From NCBI GenBank assembly GCA_934646175.1, contig CAKUEI010000026.1, positions 1 to 18,952 on the forward strand: a stretch of 18,952 nt of DNA, given 5' to 3'. The notes under the pieces are model-generated. The model was not told the origin of the DNA. It worked only from the letters and a program-made list of their open reading frames with translations, and made no database searches. This DNA is from an uncultured Oscillospiraceae bacterium (GTDB lineage Bacteria; Bacillota; Clostridia; Oscillospirales; Oscillospiraceae). Position 1 is the stretch's first letter. Each line of letters begins with the position of its first letter. This document shows, piece after piece, positions 1 to 8,292 of this stretch. A program made the position numbers and the translations under genes.

Positions 1-2
1 TC

Positions 3-263
3 AAGCCCTGTGCAAAAAAATACGGCGTGGATTTTACCTTGCGAAAGGATAAGACCACCCAACCGCCCCACTATGTTATGATTTTCAAATCCAAGGACGC
101 GGACAATCTGGAACAGGCGTTTCGGGAGTTTACGGCCAAGACGCTTTCCAAGGAGCAGCGGCCCTCTATCCGCAAGGTTTTGTCCGCTGTGAAGCAAAAG
201 GTAGCGGCGCAGACCAAGCAGCGGGCCAAGGAAAAAATCGAGGAAAGGGGGCTGGAGCTGTGA
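3..263 (+). CDS. PcfB-type (DUF3801) conjugation protein, C-terminal part
   Basis: The reading frame is open from the left edge of the window, so the true start lies outside. The 86 visible residues (KYGVDFTLRKDK, then PPHYVMIFKSKDADN and AFREFTAKTLSK, with a Lys/Arg-rich tail) match my memory of the C-terminal half of PcfB/DUF3801 proteins. These are small accessory proteins of Gram-positive conjugative elements, encoded just before the VirD4 coupling protein and thought to assist relaxosome recruitment to it. The next gene begins at a GTG overlapping this stop codon (GTGA, 260-263), which indicates translational coupling and fits the expected order. The family call rests on pattern recognition plus position; the biochemical role is family knowledge and cannot be seen here. 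Confidence 0.75.
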   Translation, partial: KPCAKKYGVDFTLRKDKTTQPPHYVMIFKSKDADNLEQAFREFTAKTLSKEQRPSIRKVLSAVKQKVAAQTKQRAKEKIEERGLEL

Positions 264-565
264 AGCCTGACGTAAGAAAATTGCTGATTTTGAACCTCCC
301 GTATCTGATCTTTGTGTATCTGTTCGGGAAAGTTGGGCAGGCGTACCGGCTGGCCGCTGGCGCTGACCTGTCGGGGAAGCTCTTACACTTTGCGGACGGC
401 TTTTCAGCGGCCTTTGCAAATCCCCTCCCCAGCCTGCATCCGTTTGACCTGTGCATCGGTATCGCCGGTGCGGTGATCGTGCGGCTGGTGGTGTACTGCA
501 AGGGCAAAAATGTGAAAAAGTATCGTAAGGGTACTTCAAGACGATGGGAGCTGTGGCCCATGTGA
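260..565 (+). pseudogene. VirD4/TraG-type coupling protein, N-terminal fragment only
   Basis: Starts at GTG 260 with a purine-rich site (AAGGGGG) upstream, overlapping the PcfB stop. The first ~90 residues look like the membrane anchor of a VirD4-type coupling protein: two hydrophobic segments (LILNLPYLIFVYLF near residue 8 and CIGIAGAVIVRLVVY near residue 70), then the basic KGKNVKKYRKG that leads to the cytoplasmic ATPase domain. Immediately after KYRKG (about base 531) the similarity stops. The frame runs on for ~10 unrelated residues (TSRRWELWPM) and terminates. From 532 the sequence instead encodes the interior of a VirB4 ATPase in another frame. The whole coupling ATPase, with Walker motifs, is missing (family members are about 600 residues). 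At most a two-pass membrane peptide is made. No coupling function can remain. Confidence 0.8.
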
Positions 566-2388
566 TGAACGGCAAAGAACGGCTTGCGGTGCTGCATGGA
601 GTGTTCCACCCGGACGGGGAGCTGTTCAATTTTGACTGGAAGTGGATGCCCCCCTCCGGCCTTTCCACCAAGGACTTTATCGCCCCGTCCTCCCTGTGCT
701 TCGGCAATGCAAAAACCTTTGGCATGGGCGGAAAATACGGCGCGGTGAGCTTCCTGCAAATCCTCGCCCCAGAGCTGTCGGATGAAATGCTGGCGGATTT
801 TCTCAATACGGACAGCAGCATTTTGGTGAACCTCCATGTGCAGGCCATCGACCAGACCGAGGCCATCAAGACCATCAAGCGCAAGATCACAGACCTTGAC
901 GCCATGAAGATACAGGAGCAGAAAAAGGCTGTCCGCAGCGGCTACGATATGGACATACTGCCCAGCGACCTTGCCACTTACGGGGAGGACGCCAAGAAGC
1001 TGCTGACAAAATTGCAGACCCGCAACGAGCGCCTTTTCATGCTGACGTTCCTTGTGCTGAACGTGGCCGACACCAAGCAAAAATTGAGCAACGACGTGTT
1101 TCAAGCCGCCGGTGTGGCGCAGAAATACAACTGTTCCCTTGTCCGTCTGGACTACCAGCAGGAACAGGGCCTTGTGAGCAGCCTGCCGCTGGGCGTCAAC
1201 CAGATCAAAATTCAGCGGGGCCTTACCACTTCCAGCGTGGCCGTGTTCGTGCCGTTTGTGACGCAGGAGCTTTTTCAGGGCGGCGCAGCCATGTATTACG
1301 GCGTCAACGCCAAGTCCCACAACATGATTATGCTGGACAGGAAACAGGCCCGGTGTCCCAACGGTCTGAAATTAGGCACCCCCGGCAGCGGTAAGTCCAT
1401 GAGCTGTAAATCCGAGATCGTCAGTGTGTTCTTAACGACGCCTGACGATATTTTTATCTCCGACCCGGAGGCTGAATACTATCCGCTGGTAAAACGGCTC
1501 CACGGACAGGTAATCCGGCTGTCACCCACCAGCCGGGACTATGTGAACCCGCTGGACATCAACCTGAACTATTCCGAGGACGATAACCCGCTGGCCCTGA
1601 AATCCGACTTTGTGCTGTCGTTCTGTGAACTGGTCATGGGCGGCAAGAACGGGCTGGAACCCATTGAAAAGACGGTCATTGACCGGGCCGTGCGGGTGAT
1701 TTACCGCCCCTATCTGGCAGACCCCCGCCCGGAAAATATGCCGATTCTGTCCGACCTCCACAAAGCGTTGTTAGATCAGCACGTCCCGGAGGCTGACCGT
1801 GTGGCGCAGGCCCTTGACCTGTATGTATCCGGCTCCCTGAACGTCTTTAACCACCGTACCAACGTGGACATCGGCAACCGGCTTGTGGCCTTTGACATCA
1901 AGGAATTGGGCAAGCAGCTTAAAAAGCTGGGGATGCTCATTGTCCAAGACCAGATTTGGGGCCGCGTTACCGCCAACCGCAGCCAGGGCAAGGCCACATG
2001 GTACTTTGCCGACGAGTTCCATTTGCTGCTGAAAGAGGAACAGACGGCAGCCTATTCCGCTGAAATCTGGAAGCGATTCAGAAAATGGGGCGGCATCCCA
2101 ACCGGCGCGACGCAGAACGTGAAAGATCTGCTTTCCTCCCCGGAGATCGAAAACATTCTGGAAAACAGCGATTTTATCACGCTGTTCAATCAGGCATCCG
2201 GGGACAGAAAAATCCTTGCGGAACGGCTCAATCTGTCGGCAGACCAGCAGAAGTACATTGACAATTCCGACCCCGGCGAGGGCCTTTTGATCTTTGAAAA
2301 TGTGGTGCTGCCCTTTACCAACCCGATTCCCCACAACACCCAGCTTTACAAGATTATGACGACCCGGTTAGATGAAGTAACCTTGTGA
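544..2388 (+). CDS. VirB4/TraE-type conjugation ATPase, N-terminally truncated
   Basis: VirB4 ATPases power type IV secretion channels from the inner face of the membrane. This 614-residue frame keeps the whole C-terminal ATPase region: Walker A GTPGSGKS at about residues 278-285 and Walker B with the acidic pair in WYFADEFHLLL near residue 490. It lacks roughly the first 150-200 residues expected of the family (about 800 residues, from memory). The homologous sequence actually begins before the ATG, at 532 (Y-F-K-T-M-G-A-V-A), directly abutting the virD4 fragment, and an in-frame TAA at 526-528 blocks any earlier start. ATG 544 is the first possible start but has no well-placed ribosome site, so expression is doubtful; it could be reached by coupling to the overlapping upstream fragment that stops at 565. 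The downstream neighbour is a cargo gene. Probably non-functional in transfer. Confidence 0.85.
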   Translation: MGAVAHVMNGKERLAVLHGVFHPDGELFNFDWKWMPPSGLSTKDFIAPSSLCFGNAKTFGMGGKYGAVSFLQILAPELSDEMLADFLNTDSSILVNLHVQAIDQTEAIKTIKRKITDLDAMKIQEQKKAVRSGYDMDILPSDLATYGEDAKKLLTKLQTRNERLFMLTFLVLNVADTKQKLSNDVFQAAGVAQKYNCSLVRLDYQQEQGLVSSLPLGVNQIKIQRGLTTSSVAVFVPFVTQELFQGGAAMYYGVNAKSHNMIMLDRKQARCPNGLKLGTPGSGKSMSCKSEIVSVFLTTPDDIFISDPEAEYYPLVKRLHGQVIRLSPTSRDYVNPLDINLNYSEDDNPLALKSDFVLSFCELVMGGKNGLEPIEKTVIDRAVRVIYRPYLADPRPENMPILSDLHKALLDQHVPEADRVAQALDLYVSGSLNVFNHRTNVDIGNRLVAFDIKELGKQLKKLGMLIVQDQIWGRVTANRSQGKATWYFADEFHLLLKEEQTAAYSAEIWKRFRKWGGIPTGATQNVKDLLSSPEIENILENSDFITLFNQASGDRKILAERLNLSADQQKYIDNSDPGEGLLIFENVVLPFTNPIPHNTQLYKIMTTRLDEVTL

Positions 2389-2399
2389 GAAAGTTCAGC

Positions 2400-2428
2400 T
2401 ATCTTTTATAAAAAAGGTGTGATACTAT
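2400..2428 (+). promoter_or_regulatory. Possible promoter of the HEPN/Toprim cargo gene
   Basis: In the 71-base AT-rich gap after virB4 there is an extended -10-like element, TG-A-TACTAT (2420-2428), with only a poor -35 match about 17 bases upstream. A clear ribosome site GAGGTG (2449-2454) follows, five bases before ATG 2460. The composition change from the GC-rich virB4 suggests the gap arrived with the cargo gene. Weak evidence. Confidence 0.35.
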
Positions 2429-2459
2429 AGGGATAACATAGAAAAAGTGAGGTGTTTAC

Positions 2460-3710
2460 ATGGGATCAATGATAACACTTGGCATTGGCCGGATGGAGAT
2501 TGACTGGGGGAAAAATAATTCTTTCAGAGACCATTCCATTCTTTTCAAAATTTCCGACGTGAAACTCATTCCATATTATTACGTTGATATGGATTCAGAT
2601 GAACCGATTATAGAAATGAAAGAGGGATATGCTAGAAAGCTTTCCAGCATAAAAAAACGTCTGAATTTACTGGGATACGATCTTGTGTCGATTAGGAAAA
2701 TGTATGAAGATATTGTGCGGGAGCACCAAGAATATGGTTACAAGATAAAATTATCCTTTGATGTGTTTTATGACGTTCTACGAGCCATCAATGTTTCGGA
2801 TATAGATACTGTCAAGTTGGCGGTTGAATTTGAAGAAAACGGGTATGATTTCGGAGAATATGTCAGAAGGTGTGTCCTTAATGCTCCACAGGTTAAAGGA
2901 AAACTTCTTGTGGAATACGAAGATAATGAGGACAGTGAATATCAAAATCCAGAGTGGGAATTATCTGAGTTTTTGGAGAATCTTGACCCATATATCACAT
3001 TGCGTATTATAGCCGATAACCCTGCCAATGCCGAGCAAGAGGTTTTCTGGGGGTTTGCAGATGTGGTTGAAAATGGTTGGGTTCACAAGGATGAAGTTGT
3101 GATGGGGTTACCTCCTGAAAAGAGAATCCTAATCGTTACAGAAGGTTCAAGCGATTCGTATGTGCTTCGCAAGGCAATCGATCAGATATATCCAGATATA
3201 TCGGATTTTTTTGATTTCGTTGACATGAAAGAAAATTATCCTTTTACTGGGACAGGGAATCTTTACAATTTCTGCGTAGGGCTTTGTCGAATCAATATCC
3301 AGAACAATATAATTGCCATTTTTGATAACGATACAGCTGGTCTTGAAAAGTACCATCAGTCGCAATCCTTGCAGAAACCAGATTCTTTTGTGATTACCAA
3401 ACTGCCAGATTGCCCAGAGTTTTCTAGCATTTGTACCCTTGGCCCCCAAGGAAGTTCCATGGAGAATATAAACGGCAGAGCTGTAGCCATTGAGTGTTTC
3501 CTTGATTTTGGTAGCGTACAGAAGTCTCCATGTGTTAGATGGACAAGTTACAACAAAAATGAGAGGCAATATCAAGGCGAACTAGAAAGCAAGGATGAAT
3601 ACGTCAGGGCCTTTAAGCAATGTGACCTCACGGATGGTTCGTATGATACTAGTAAATTAGAATTTTTGATTGAGTATATTATTTCTCAATGGACAGACAG
3701 AAAAAAATAA
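2460..3710 (+). CDS. HEPN/Toprim-associated domain protein (probable defence cargo)
   Basis: A 416-residue protein. The N-terminal ~215 residues open with GSMITLGIGRMEIDWGKNN, which I recognise as the 'HEPN/Toprim N-terminal domain' family. The second half contains a Toprim fold: the catalytic Glu in ILIVTEGSSDS (Glu228) followed ~60 residues later by the Asp-x-Asp motif IIAIFDNDTAG (Asp289, Asp291). Toprim domains bind metal and cut or join nucleic acid (topoisomerases, primases, OLD nucleases). Family members are associated with antiphage or inter-element conflict, so a nuclease-type defence role is likely but inferred. No canonical HEPN RNase motif (R-x4-6-H) is visible. The gene is clearly more AT-rich than virB4 and the C40 gene on either side, has a good ribosome site (GAGGTG) and is followed by its own terminator. 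It therefore looks like a later insertion into the conjugation operon. The frame is intact. Confidence 0.75.
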   Translation: MGSMITLGIGRMEIDWGKNNSFRDHSILFKISDVKLIPYYYVDMDSDEPIIEMKEGYARKLSSIKKRLNLLGYDLVSIRKMYEDIVREHQEYGYKIKLSFDVFYDVLRAINVSDIDTVKLAVEFEENGYDFGEYVRRCVLNAPQVKGKLLVEYEDNEDSEYQNPEWELSEFLENLDPYITLRIIADNPANAEQEVFWGFADVVENGWVHKDEVVMGLPPEKRILIVTEGSSDSYVLRKAIDQIYPDISDFFDFVDMKENYPFTGTGNLYNFCVGLCRINIQNNIIAIFDNDTAGLEKYHQSQSLQKPDSFVITKLPDCPEFSSICTLGPQGSSMENINGRAVAIECFLDFGSVQKSPCVRWTSYNKNERQYQGELESKDEYVRAFKQCDLTDGSYDTSKLEFLIEYIISQWTDRKK

Positions 3711-3721
3711 TTGTAGTAAGC

Positions 3722-3745
3722 AACCCGCCCATGTGGCGGGTTTTC
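3722..3745 (+). terminator. Rho-independent terminator after the HEPN/Toprim gene
   Basis: Perfect 8-base stem AACCCGCC (3722-3729) with GGCGGGTT (3735-3742), a five-base loop, then TTTTCTT. It starts 11 bases after the cargo stop codon and lies before the C40 gene's ribosome site, so it should insulate the cargo transcript from the next conjugation gene. Confidence 0.85.
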
Positions 3746-3773
3746 TTATGCCCTAAACAGGAGGTGACGGCCA

Positions 3774-5517
3774 TTGAAAGAACTGAAAGCCAAACCCAAG
3801 GTGACACAGGCCATGACCCGCGACGGCCTCACGCTGGAAAATCAGGCCACCGGCGAGGTAGAGAACATTTCCAGCCGGGAGGCCGAACAGGACTATACCC
3901 CGGAGGCTGACGGCATAGCGGAAAAGCTGCTGGAACGGGCCGACGATGCCCATGACCGGCATAAGGCTAAAAAGTCCGCAAAGCAGGCAGCGGCCACCGC
4001 AGCCGAGGGGGACGCCGCCCTGCACCGGCCATCCTCCCGGCTCCAACTGACCGAGGAAGAACGGGCCGAGCCGGATTTGCAGCCCTATATCCGCAAGGCA
4101 GATAAGAAAGCTGACAAGCTGGATGCAGCCCGTGATGCCATCCCGAAAAAGCGTGTTGTTGTGAAAGAAACGGTCTATGACGAGGCCACCGGCAAGGCCA
4201 AGAGTGCCCTGCGCTTTGAACAGCAGGACAAAGGGCCTCCCAAGTTAAAGCCCAACCCGGCAGGCCGTCCCGTTTCGGAGGCGCTGCTATTCGCCCACGG
4301 CAAAATCCACGAAGTTGAGCATGAAAACGTGGGTGTGGAGGGCGGCCATAAGGGAGAAGAACTTGCCGAGCGTCAGGCTGGCCGGGCCATCCGCAGCAGC
4401 ATCCGGCACCACAAGCTGAAACCCTACCGGGCCGCAGAAAAAGCCGAGCGTCAGGCCCTTGCCGCCAACGCGGAGTATTTTTACCAGAAGTCCTTGCGGG
4501 ATAACCCGGAGATCGCACAGGCGGCCACCAATCCCGTTTCCCGGTTCTGGCAAAAGCAGCAGATCAAGCGCCAGTATGCCAAAGCCGCCCGGACAGCGGG
4601 CCAGACCGCAGGGACGGCGGCACAGGGCGCAGCCAAGACAGCCGCATCCTCCACCAAAGCGGCGAAGGCAGCCGCCGAGGAAAGCAAACGAGCCGCCTCC
4701 TTTGTGGCCCGTCACTGGAAAGGTTCACTGGCCGTTCTGGTGCTGGGGCTTTTGCTGCTGATGGTTTTGACCGGCCTGCAATCCTGCACCGCCATGTTCG
4801 GCAGCGCCGGAAGCGGCATTGCGGCGTCCTCCTACTTTTCCGAGGACAGCGATATGCTGGCTGCCGAGGATGCCTACGCTACACTGGAAGCCGAGCTGCA
4901 AGCATATCTGGACAACTACGAGGCCACCCATGACTATGACGAGTACCACTTTGACCTTGACAGCATCGAGCATGACCCCTATGTGCTGATCTCCATTCTG
5001 TCGGCGCTCCATGACGGACAGTTTATCATTGGGGATGTGCGAAGCGACCTGCAAATGCTGTTCGACAAGCAATACATCCTGACGGAAACCGTTGTCAAAG
5101 AGGTGCGCTACCGCACGGAAACCCGGACAGGGACGCGGATGGTCACAGACCCGGACACCGGCGAAACCTCAACCGAGGAATACGAGTATGAAGTAGAAGT
5201 ACCGTATGACTATTACATCTGCACCGTGACGCTGGAAAATTTCAACCTGTCCCATGTGCCGGTTTACATCATGGACGAGGAAACCCTAAGTGCCTATTCC
5301 CTGTATATGTCCACGCTGGGCAACCGGCCCGACCTGTTTTCCGGCAGCCAGTACCCCCACGCCTCCACCCTGAAAGAACCGACCTATTATGACGTTCCCC
5401 CGGAGGCTTTGGAGGATGAACAGTTTGCCGTCATGCTGAAAGAGGCCGAAAAGTACATCGGCTATCCCTATGTGTGGGGCGGCAGCTCTCCCAGCACCAG
5501 CTTTGATTGCAGCGGCT
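3774..5517 (+). CDS. CD1108-type C40 (NlpC/P60) cell-wall hydrolase, 5' exon
   Basis: First exon (581 codons plus one base) of a large conjugation-associated peptidoglycan hydrolase, the type encoded just after virB4 in clostridial ICEs and thought to open the wall for the mating channel. Start is TTG 3774, eight bases after AGGAGGTG (3759-3766). Order: a long charged, Ala/Lys-rich cytoplasmic region (residues 1-310); one membrane segment near 316-335 (LAVLVLGLLLLMVLTGL); an extracytoplasmic linker; then the start of an NlpC/P60 domain (AEKYIGYPYVWGGSS, then FDCSG) carrying the catalytic Cys. The exon ends inside the codon after Gly of DCSG, where a group II intron begins at 5518. Without splicing, translation reads CATRS from the intron and stops at 5532-5534, giving a 586-residue protein lacking most of the catalytic domain. 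Spliced to 8293-8576 it encodes 675 residues. Confidence 0.85.
5506..5517 (+). other. Intron-binding sites IBS2 and IBS1 in the 5' exon
   Basis: ATTGCA (5506-5511, IBS2) and GCGGCT (5512-5517, IBS1) are the last 12 bases of the exon and are exactly complementary to TGCAAT (6056-6061) and AGCCGC (6080-6085) within the intron. The bases encode Asp(part)-Cys-Ser-Gly, the catalytic motif of the peptidase. Confidence 0.8.
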
Positions 5518-6055
5518 GTGCGACACGTTCCTAACTGAAAAGGTTAGGCGTGAAACAAAAAATAAGGATTGAAAGGAGCCAGATAAAGTTTCATAGAACT
5601 GATATTCCAAGAAGTGGAATGACGGGGTAACGCCCTGAAACGCTCCCCTAAGCTCGCGGTATGCGGAGAGGTGCGCAAACGCCAAACCGTGTAAAGCCCG
5701 CTAAAGACGGCTGAGAGCTACCCTAACGCTGGGAGTTTCCCAGAGCGAGGAAAGTGCGCCAGAGGTGGCGTGTGTAGGTTATAGGCCGGGGGTCTATAAA
5801 GCGTCCATGGTGAGAATGCAGGTTCGTGACCTGCCGACGAATGTCCGAGTGTACGGGTCTAAATGCAGACATGGTAGAAATGCCATGACCGCCAAGCGCG
5901 GGGTACGTGGGGTGGAGTAAGGTTAGTCTGGGATAAAACACCCTGCCGTGTTACAGGCACGGCCAAGCGTACAGGCTTAAAGGACACACCTAAAGACGCC
6001 ATGAAAAAGATAGGAATATCGGAACGTGGAAAGGTTAGAACATGGAACATTTGCG

Positions 6056-6085
6056 TGCAATGAAGTGTTGGCGAGGGAAAGCCGC
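6056..6085 (+). other. Intron exon-binding sites EBS2 and EBS1
   Basis: TGCAAT (6056-6061) pairs 6/6 with IBS2 and AGCCGC (6080-6085) pairs 6/6 with IBS1. They lie 18 bases apart in the order expected for domain I of a group II intron. The A just before EBS1 could pair with the first 3'-exon base (T8293), as in a delta-delta' contact. The position, about 140 bases before the maturase start, is somewhat late for domain I, so a structural fold should confirm it. Confidence 0.65.
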
Positions 6086-6220
6086 AAGGTATAACCCGCC
6101 TTTATCTAACCGAGAGCGATGTCATAGTACCGATGAAACCGTGATAATAAGCGGTGGAGGGATAGGCATTAGTCGTAGATTGAAAGAACAAATCAGAATG
6201 AAAAATGCAAAGGTTCGAGT

Positions 6221-8158
6221 ATGACTAAGAAAGGCCACTTCTCGGGAAAGAGGAGGATGCCGACTTTGCCAACCGCAACGAAAGAACAGAAAGTGCAGAA
6301 AATCCGAAACGCTGAGTATTATGATTTTCAGGGTGTACAGGACACTTTATACACACAGAGCAAAGAAAACAAAGTGTTCAGAAAATTGATGACAATTATT
6401 CTCTCAGAAGAAAATATCATGCTGGCCTATCGCAATATCAAGAAAAATACAGGAAGTCATACACCCGGCGTGGATGGAAAAACAATCAAAGACCTGTCCA
6501 AGTGGCAGGAAGATAGCCTGATAACCTATATACGCACCAGATTAAAACACTATATTCCCCAACCGGTAAGACGTGTGGAAATTCCAAAAGCCAACGGTAA
6601 AACAAGACCGCTGGGTATTCCGACCATCATGGACAGATTGATACAGCAATGCGTCCTCCAAGTAATGGAGCCAATTTGTGAGGCGAAATTCCATGAACGG
6701 AATAACGGTTTTCGCCCATGTAGAAGTGCAGAACACGCCATCGCACAAGTTTACAAATTCGTACAGCGCAGTGGACTGCACTTTGTGGTGGACATTGATA
6801 TTAAAGGGTTCTTTGATAATGTCCAGCATGGGAAACTGCTGAAACAGCTTTGGCAGATGGGTATTCGGGATAAAACCTTGCTCTCCATCTTGTCAGCTAT
6901 GCTAAAGGCAGAAGTCGCAGAAATCGGCTTCCCAGAACGGGGAACGCCGCAAGGCGGCATCATCTCGCCGTTGCTGGCAAATGTGGTACTGAATGAATTG
7001 GATTGGTGGATTTCCAGTCAATGGGAAACTATACCCACACACCATCAATATGCGGTTACCATTGCGCCAAACGGAACAGCGAGTAGAGGAAAGACTTATC
7101 GCGCATTGCAAAGCACGCAGTTAAAAGAATGTTGGATTGTCCGATATGCGGATGACTTCAAAATTCTTTGCCGCAAGCGCAGTGATGCGGTAAAGCTATT
7201 TGCCGCCACACAGCAATGGCTGAAAGCGCGTCTCGGATTAGACATTAGTCCTGAAAAGTCGGGGATAGTGAACTTGAAAAAGCATTACACTGAATTTCTG
7301 GGCATCAAAATCAGAGTGCGTCAAAAAGGGAAAAAAGCCAACGGGTCACCAGGGTACACAGTTTACTCTGGGATGACAGATAAGGCATATCAGGCAATGA
7401 AATCAAAGGTTCAGCAGCATACCAGAGCAATGGCACACCCGGCAGATACAAATGATGGGAGCCGTGCCGTAGATGCCTATAACGCCTATGTGCTGGGCAT
7501 CCACAATTACTATCGTATCGCAACAAATATAACTCTGGATATGCGTAAAATAGCCTTTCTGGTCAAACACGAACTAAATGCACGCCTGCGAAGATATACG
7601 CAAAAATCGGGGGATAAACTCCCCAGTTATATTGCTGAACGGTATGGAAACAGCAAAATGCTTCGGTATGTATATGGACGGGCATTGATACCGATAGGGT
7701 ATCTTAAACACAAAGCCCCCATGTTCAAGCCGAAGAAAGTCAATCGTTACACCCCAGAAGGGCGAGCCGAAATCCATAAAAGCCTCTCATGCGTCAACAT
7801 TTCAATCCTAAGAGAAATGATGAGAAACCCCATCATGGATAGGAGTGTTGAGTACAATGACAATCGCCTATCGCTCTACTGCGGGCAAATGGGACGCTGC
7901 TATGTGACTAAACAGCCGCTGGAATTGGGGCATATGCACTGTCATCACCGCATACCAAGGCACTTCGGCGGAGATGACAAATACGGAAATCTGGTGTTAG
8001 TAACAGATGAAGTCCACCGCTTACTTCATGCAACACAGCCAGATACGATTGCACATTATATGCTGAAACTGAAACCTGACAGCAAACAACTGAGAACACT
8101 AAATAGACTTCGCAGATGGCTGCAACTGCCCGAATTTCAATCCTATACATCTTATTAA
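6221..8158 (+). CDS. ltrA: Group II intron reverse transcriptase/maturase with HNH domain
   Basis: A 645-residue intron-encoded protein that helps the intron RNA fold and splice, and reverse-transcribes it during retrohoming. The reverse transcriptase domain shows the usual blocks: LGIPTIMDRLIQQ (near residue 130), FVVDIDIKGFFDNV with the first catalytic Asp (near 195), GTPQGGIISPLLAN (near 245) and the active-site YADD (309-312). A maturase/X region follows (residues ~390-500). The C-terminus is an HNH endonuclease with CGQMGRC, a His cluster starting at His571 (GHMHCHHRIPRHFGG), then NLVLV and VHRLLH. The start is ATG 6221, with AAGG seven bases upstream. The gene lies in intron domain IV and no frame breaks are seen, so the protein is probably active in splicing, reverse transcription and second-strand cleavage. 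Confidence 0.93.
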   Translation: MTKKGHFSGKRRMPTLPTATKEQKVQKIRNAEYYDFQGVQDTLYTQSKENKVFRKLMTIILSEENIMLAYRNIKKNTGSHTPGVDGKTIKDLSKWQEDSLITYIRTRLKHYIPQPVRRVEIPKANGKTRPLGIPTIMDRLIQQCVLQVMEPICEAKFHERNNGFRPCRSAEHAIAQVYKFVQRSGLHFVVDIDIKGFFDNVQHGKLLKQLWQMGIRDKTLLSILSAMLKAEVAEIGFPERGTPQGGIISPLLANVVLNELDWWISSQWETIPTHHQYAVTIAPNGTASRGKTYRALQSTQLKECWIVRYADDFKILCRKRSDAVKLFAATQQWLKARLGLDISPEKSGIVNLKKHYTEFLGIKIRVRQKGKKANGSPGYTVYSGMTDKAYQAMKSKVQQHTRAMAHPADTNDGSRAVDAYNAYVLGIHNYYRIATNITLDMRKIAFLVKHELNARLRRYTQKSGDKLPSYIAERYGNSKMLRYVYGRALIPIGYLKHKAPMFKPKKVNRYTPEGRAEIHKSLSCVNISILREMMRNPIMDRSVEYNDNRLSLYCGQMGRCYVTKQPLELGHMHCHHRIPRHFGGDDKYGNLVLVTDEVHRLLHATQPDTIAHYMLKLKPDSKQLRTLNRLRRWLQLPEFQSYTSY

Positions 8159-8209
8159 AAAGAGCGGTTGTAATTTTCATTGGTGATTTTCATTTCAACT
8201 TACGATGGA

Positions 8210-8243
8210 ACGCCGTGTGAGCTGAAAGGTTCACGCACGGTGT
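8210..8243 (+). ncRNA. Group II intron domain V (catalytic hairpin)
   Basis: The 34-base hairpin fits the domain V rule exactly: an 8-base lower stem (ACGCCGTG with CACGGTGT, including the conserved G-U pair), a two-base CG bulge on the 3' side, a 6-base upper stem (TGAGCT with GGTTCA) and a GAAA tetraloop. The catalytic triad at positions 2-4 reads CGC rather than the commoner AGC. Confidence 0.85.
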
Positions 8244-8292
8244 GGAGCGGGGGAAAACCTGGAGATAGTATCAAAGGGTTACCTATCGCTAT
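8244..8292 (+). ncRNA. Group II intron domain VI and 3' splice site
   Basis: The 49 bases after domain V can form a short hairpin (AGATAG near 8262 with CTATCGCT at the end) of the kind that presents the branch-point A. They end in AT immediately before exon base 8293. The exact branch A cannot be assigned by eye. Confidence 0.6.

Larger units (their letters stand above)
5518..8292 (+). mobile_element. Group II intron with reverse transcriptase, full length
   Basis: A 2775-base self-splicing retroelement. The 5' end is GTGCG, matching the group II GUGYG consensus, and the 3' end is ...CTAT, matching the AY rule. Removing exactly 5518-8292 joins the C40 gene into a single frame (1744 + 284 bases = 676 codons including stop), which independently fixes both ends. 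The ~700 bases before the protein gene hold the structured domains I-III, including EBS2 and EBS1. The maturase gene sits in domain IV (6221-8158), domain V is at 8210-8243 and domain VI is at 8244-8292. Composition is less GC-rich than the flanking exons. All recognisable parts are intact, so splicing and mobility are plausible. The intron is in the sense orientation of its host gene, as required for splicing. Confidence 0.92.

Noticed and set aside
166..1320. 384-codon open frame on the minus strand
   Set aside because: Antisense to the virD4/virB4 coding sequence, with no recognisable domain; a shadow of codon bias.
2460..3710. Canonical HEPN ribonuclease active site (R-x4-6-H) in the cargo protein
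   Set aside because: No such motif is seen; only the Toprim residues can be supported, so RNase activity is not claimed.
6042..6224. 60-codon frame before the maturase gene
   Set aside because: It lies in the structured RNA part of the intron, overlaps the EBS sites and has no protein-like content.
5518..8292. CRISPR-associated or retron origin for the reverse transcriptase
   Set aside because: Domain V, intron ends, EBS/IBS pairing and the maturase/HNH layout identify an ordinary group II intron; no repeat array or retron RNA is visible.
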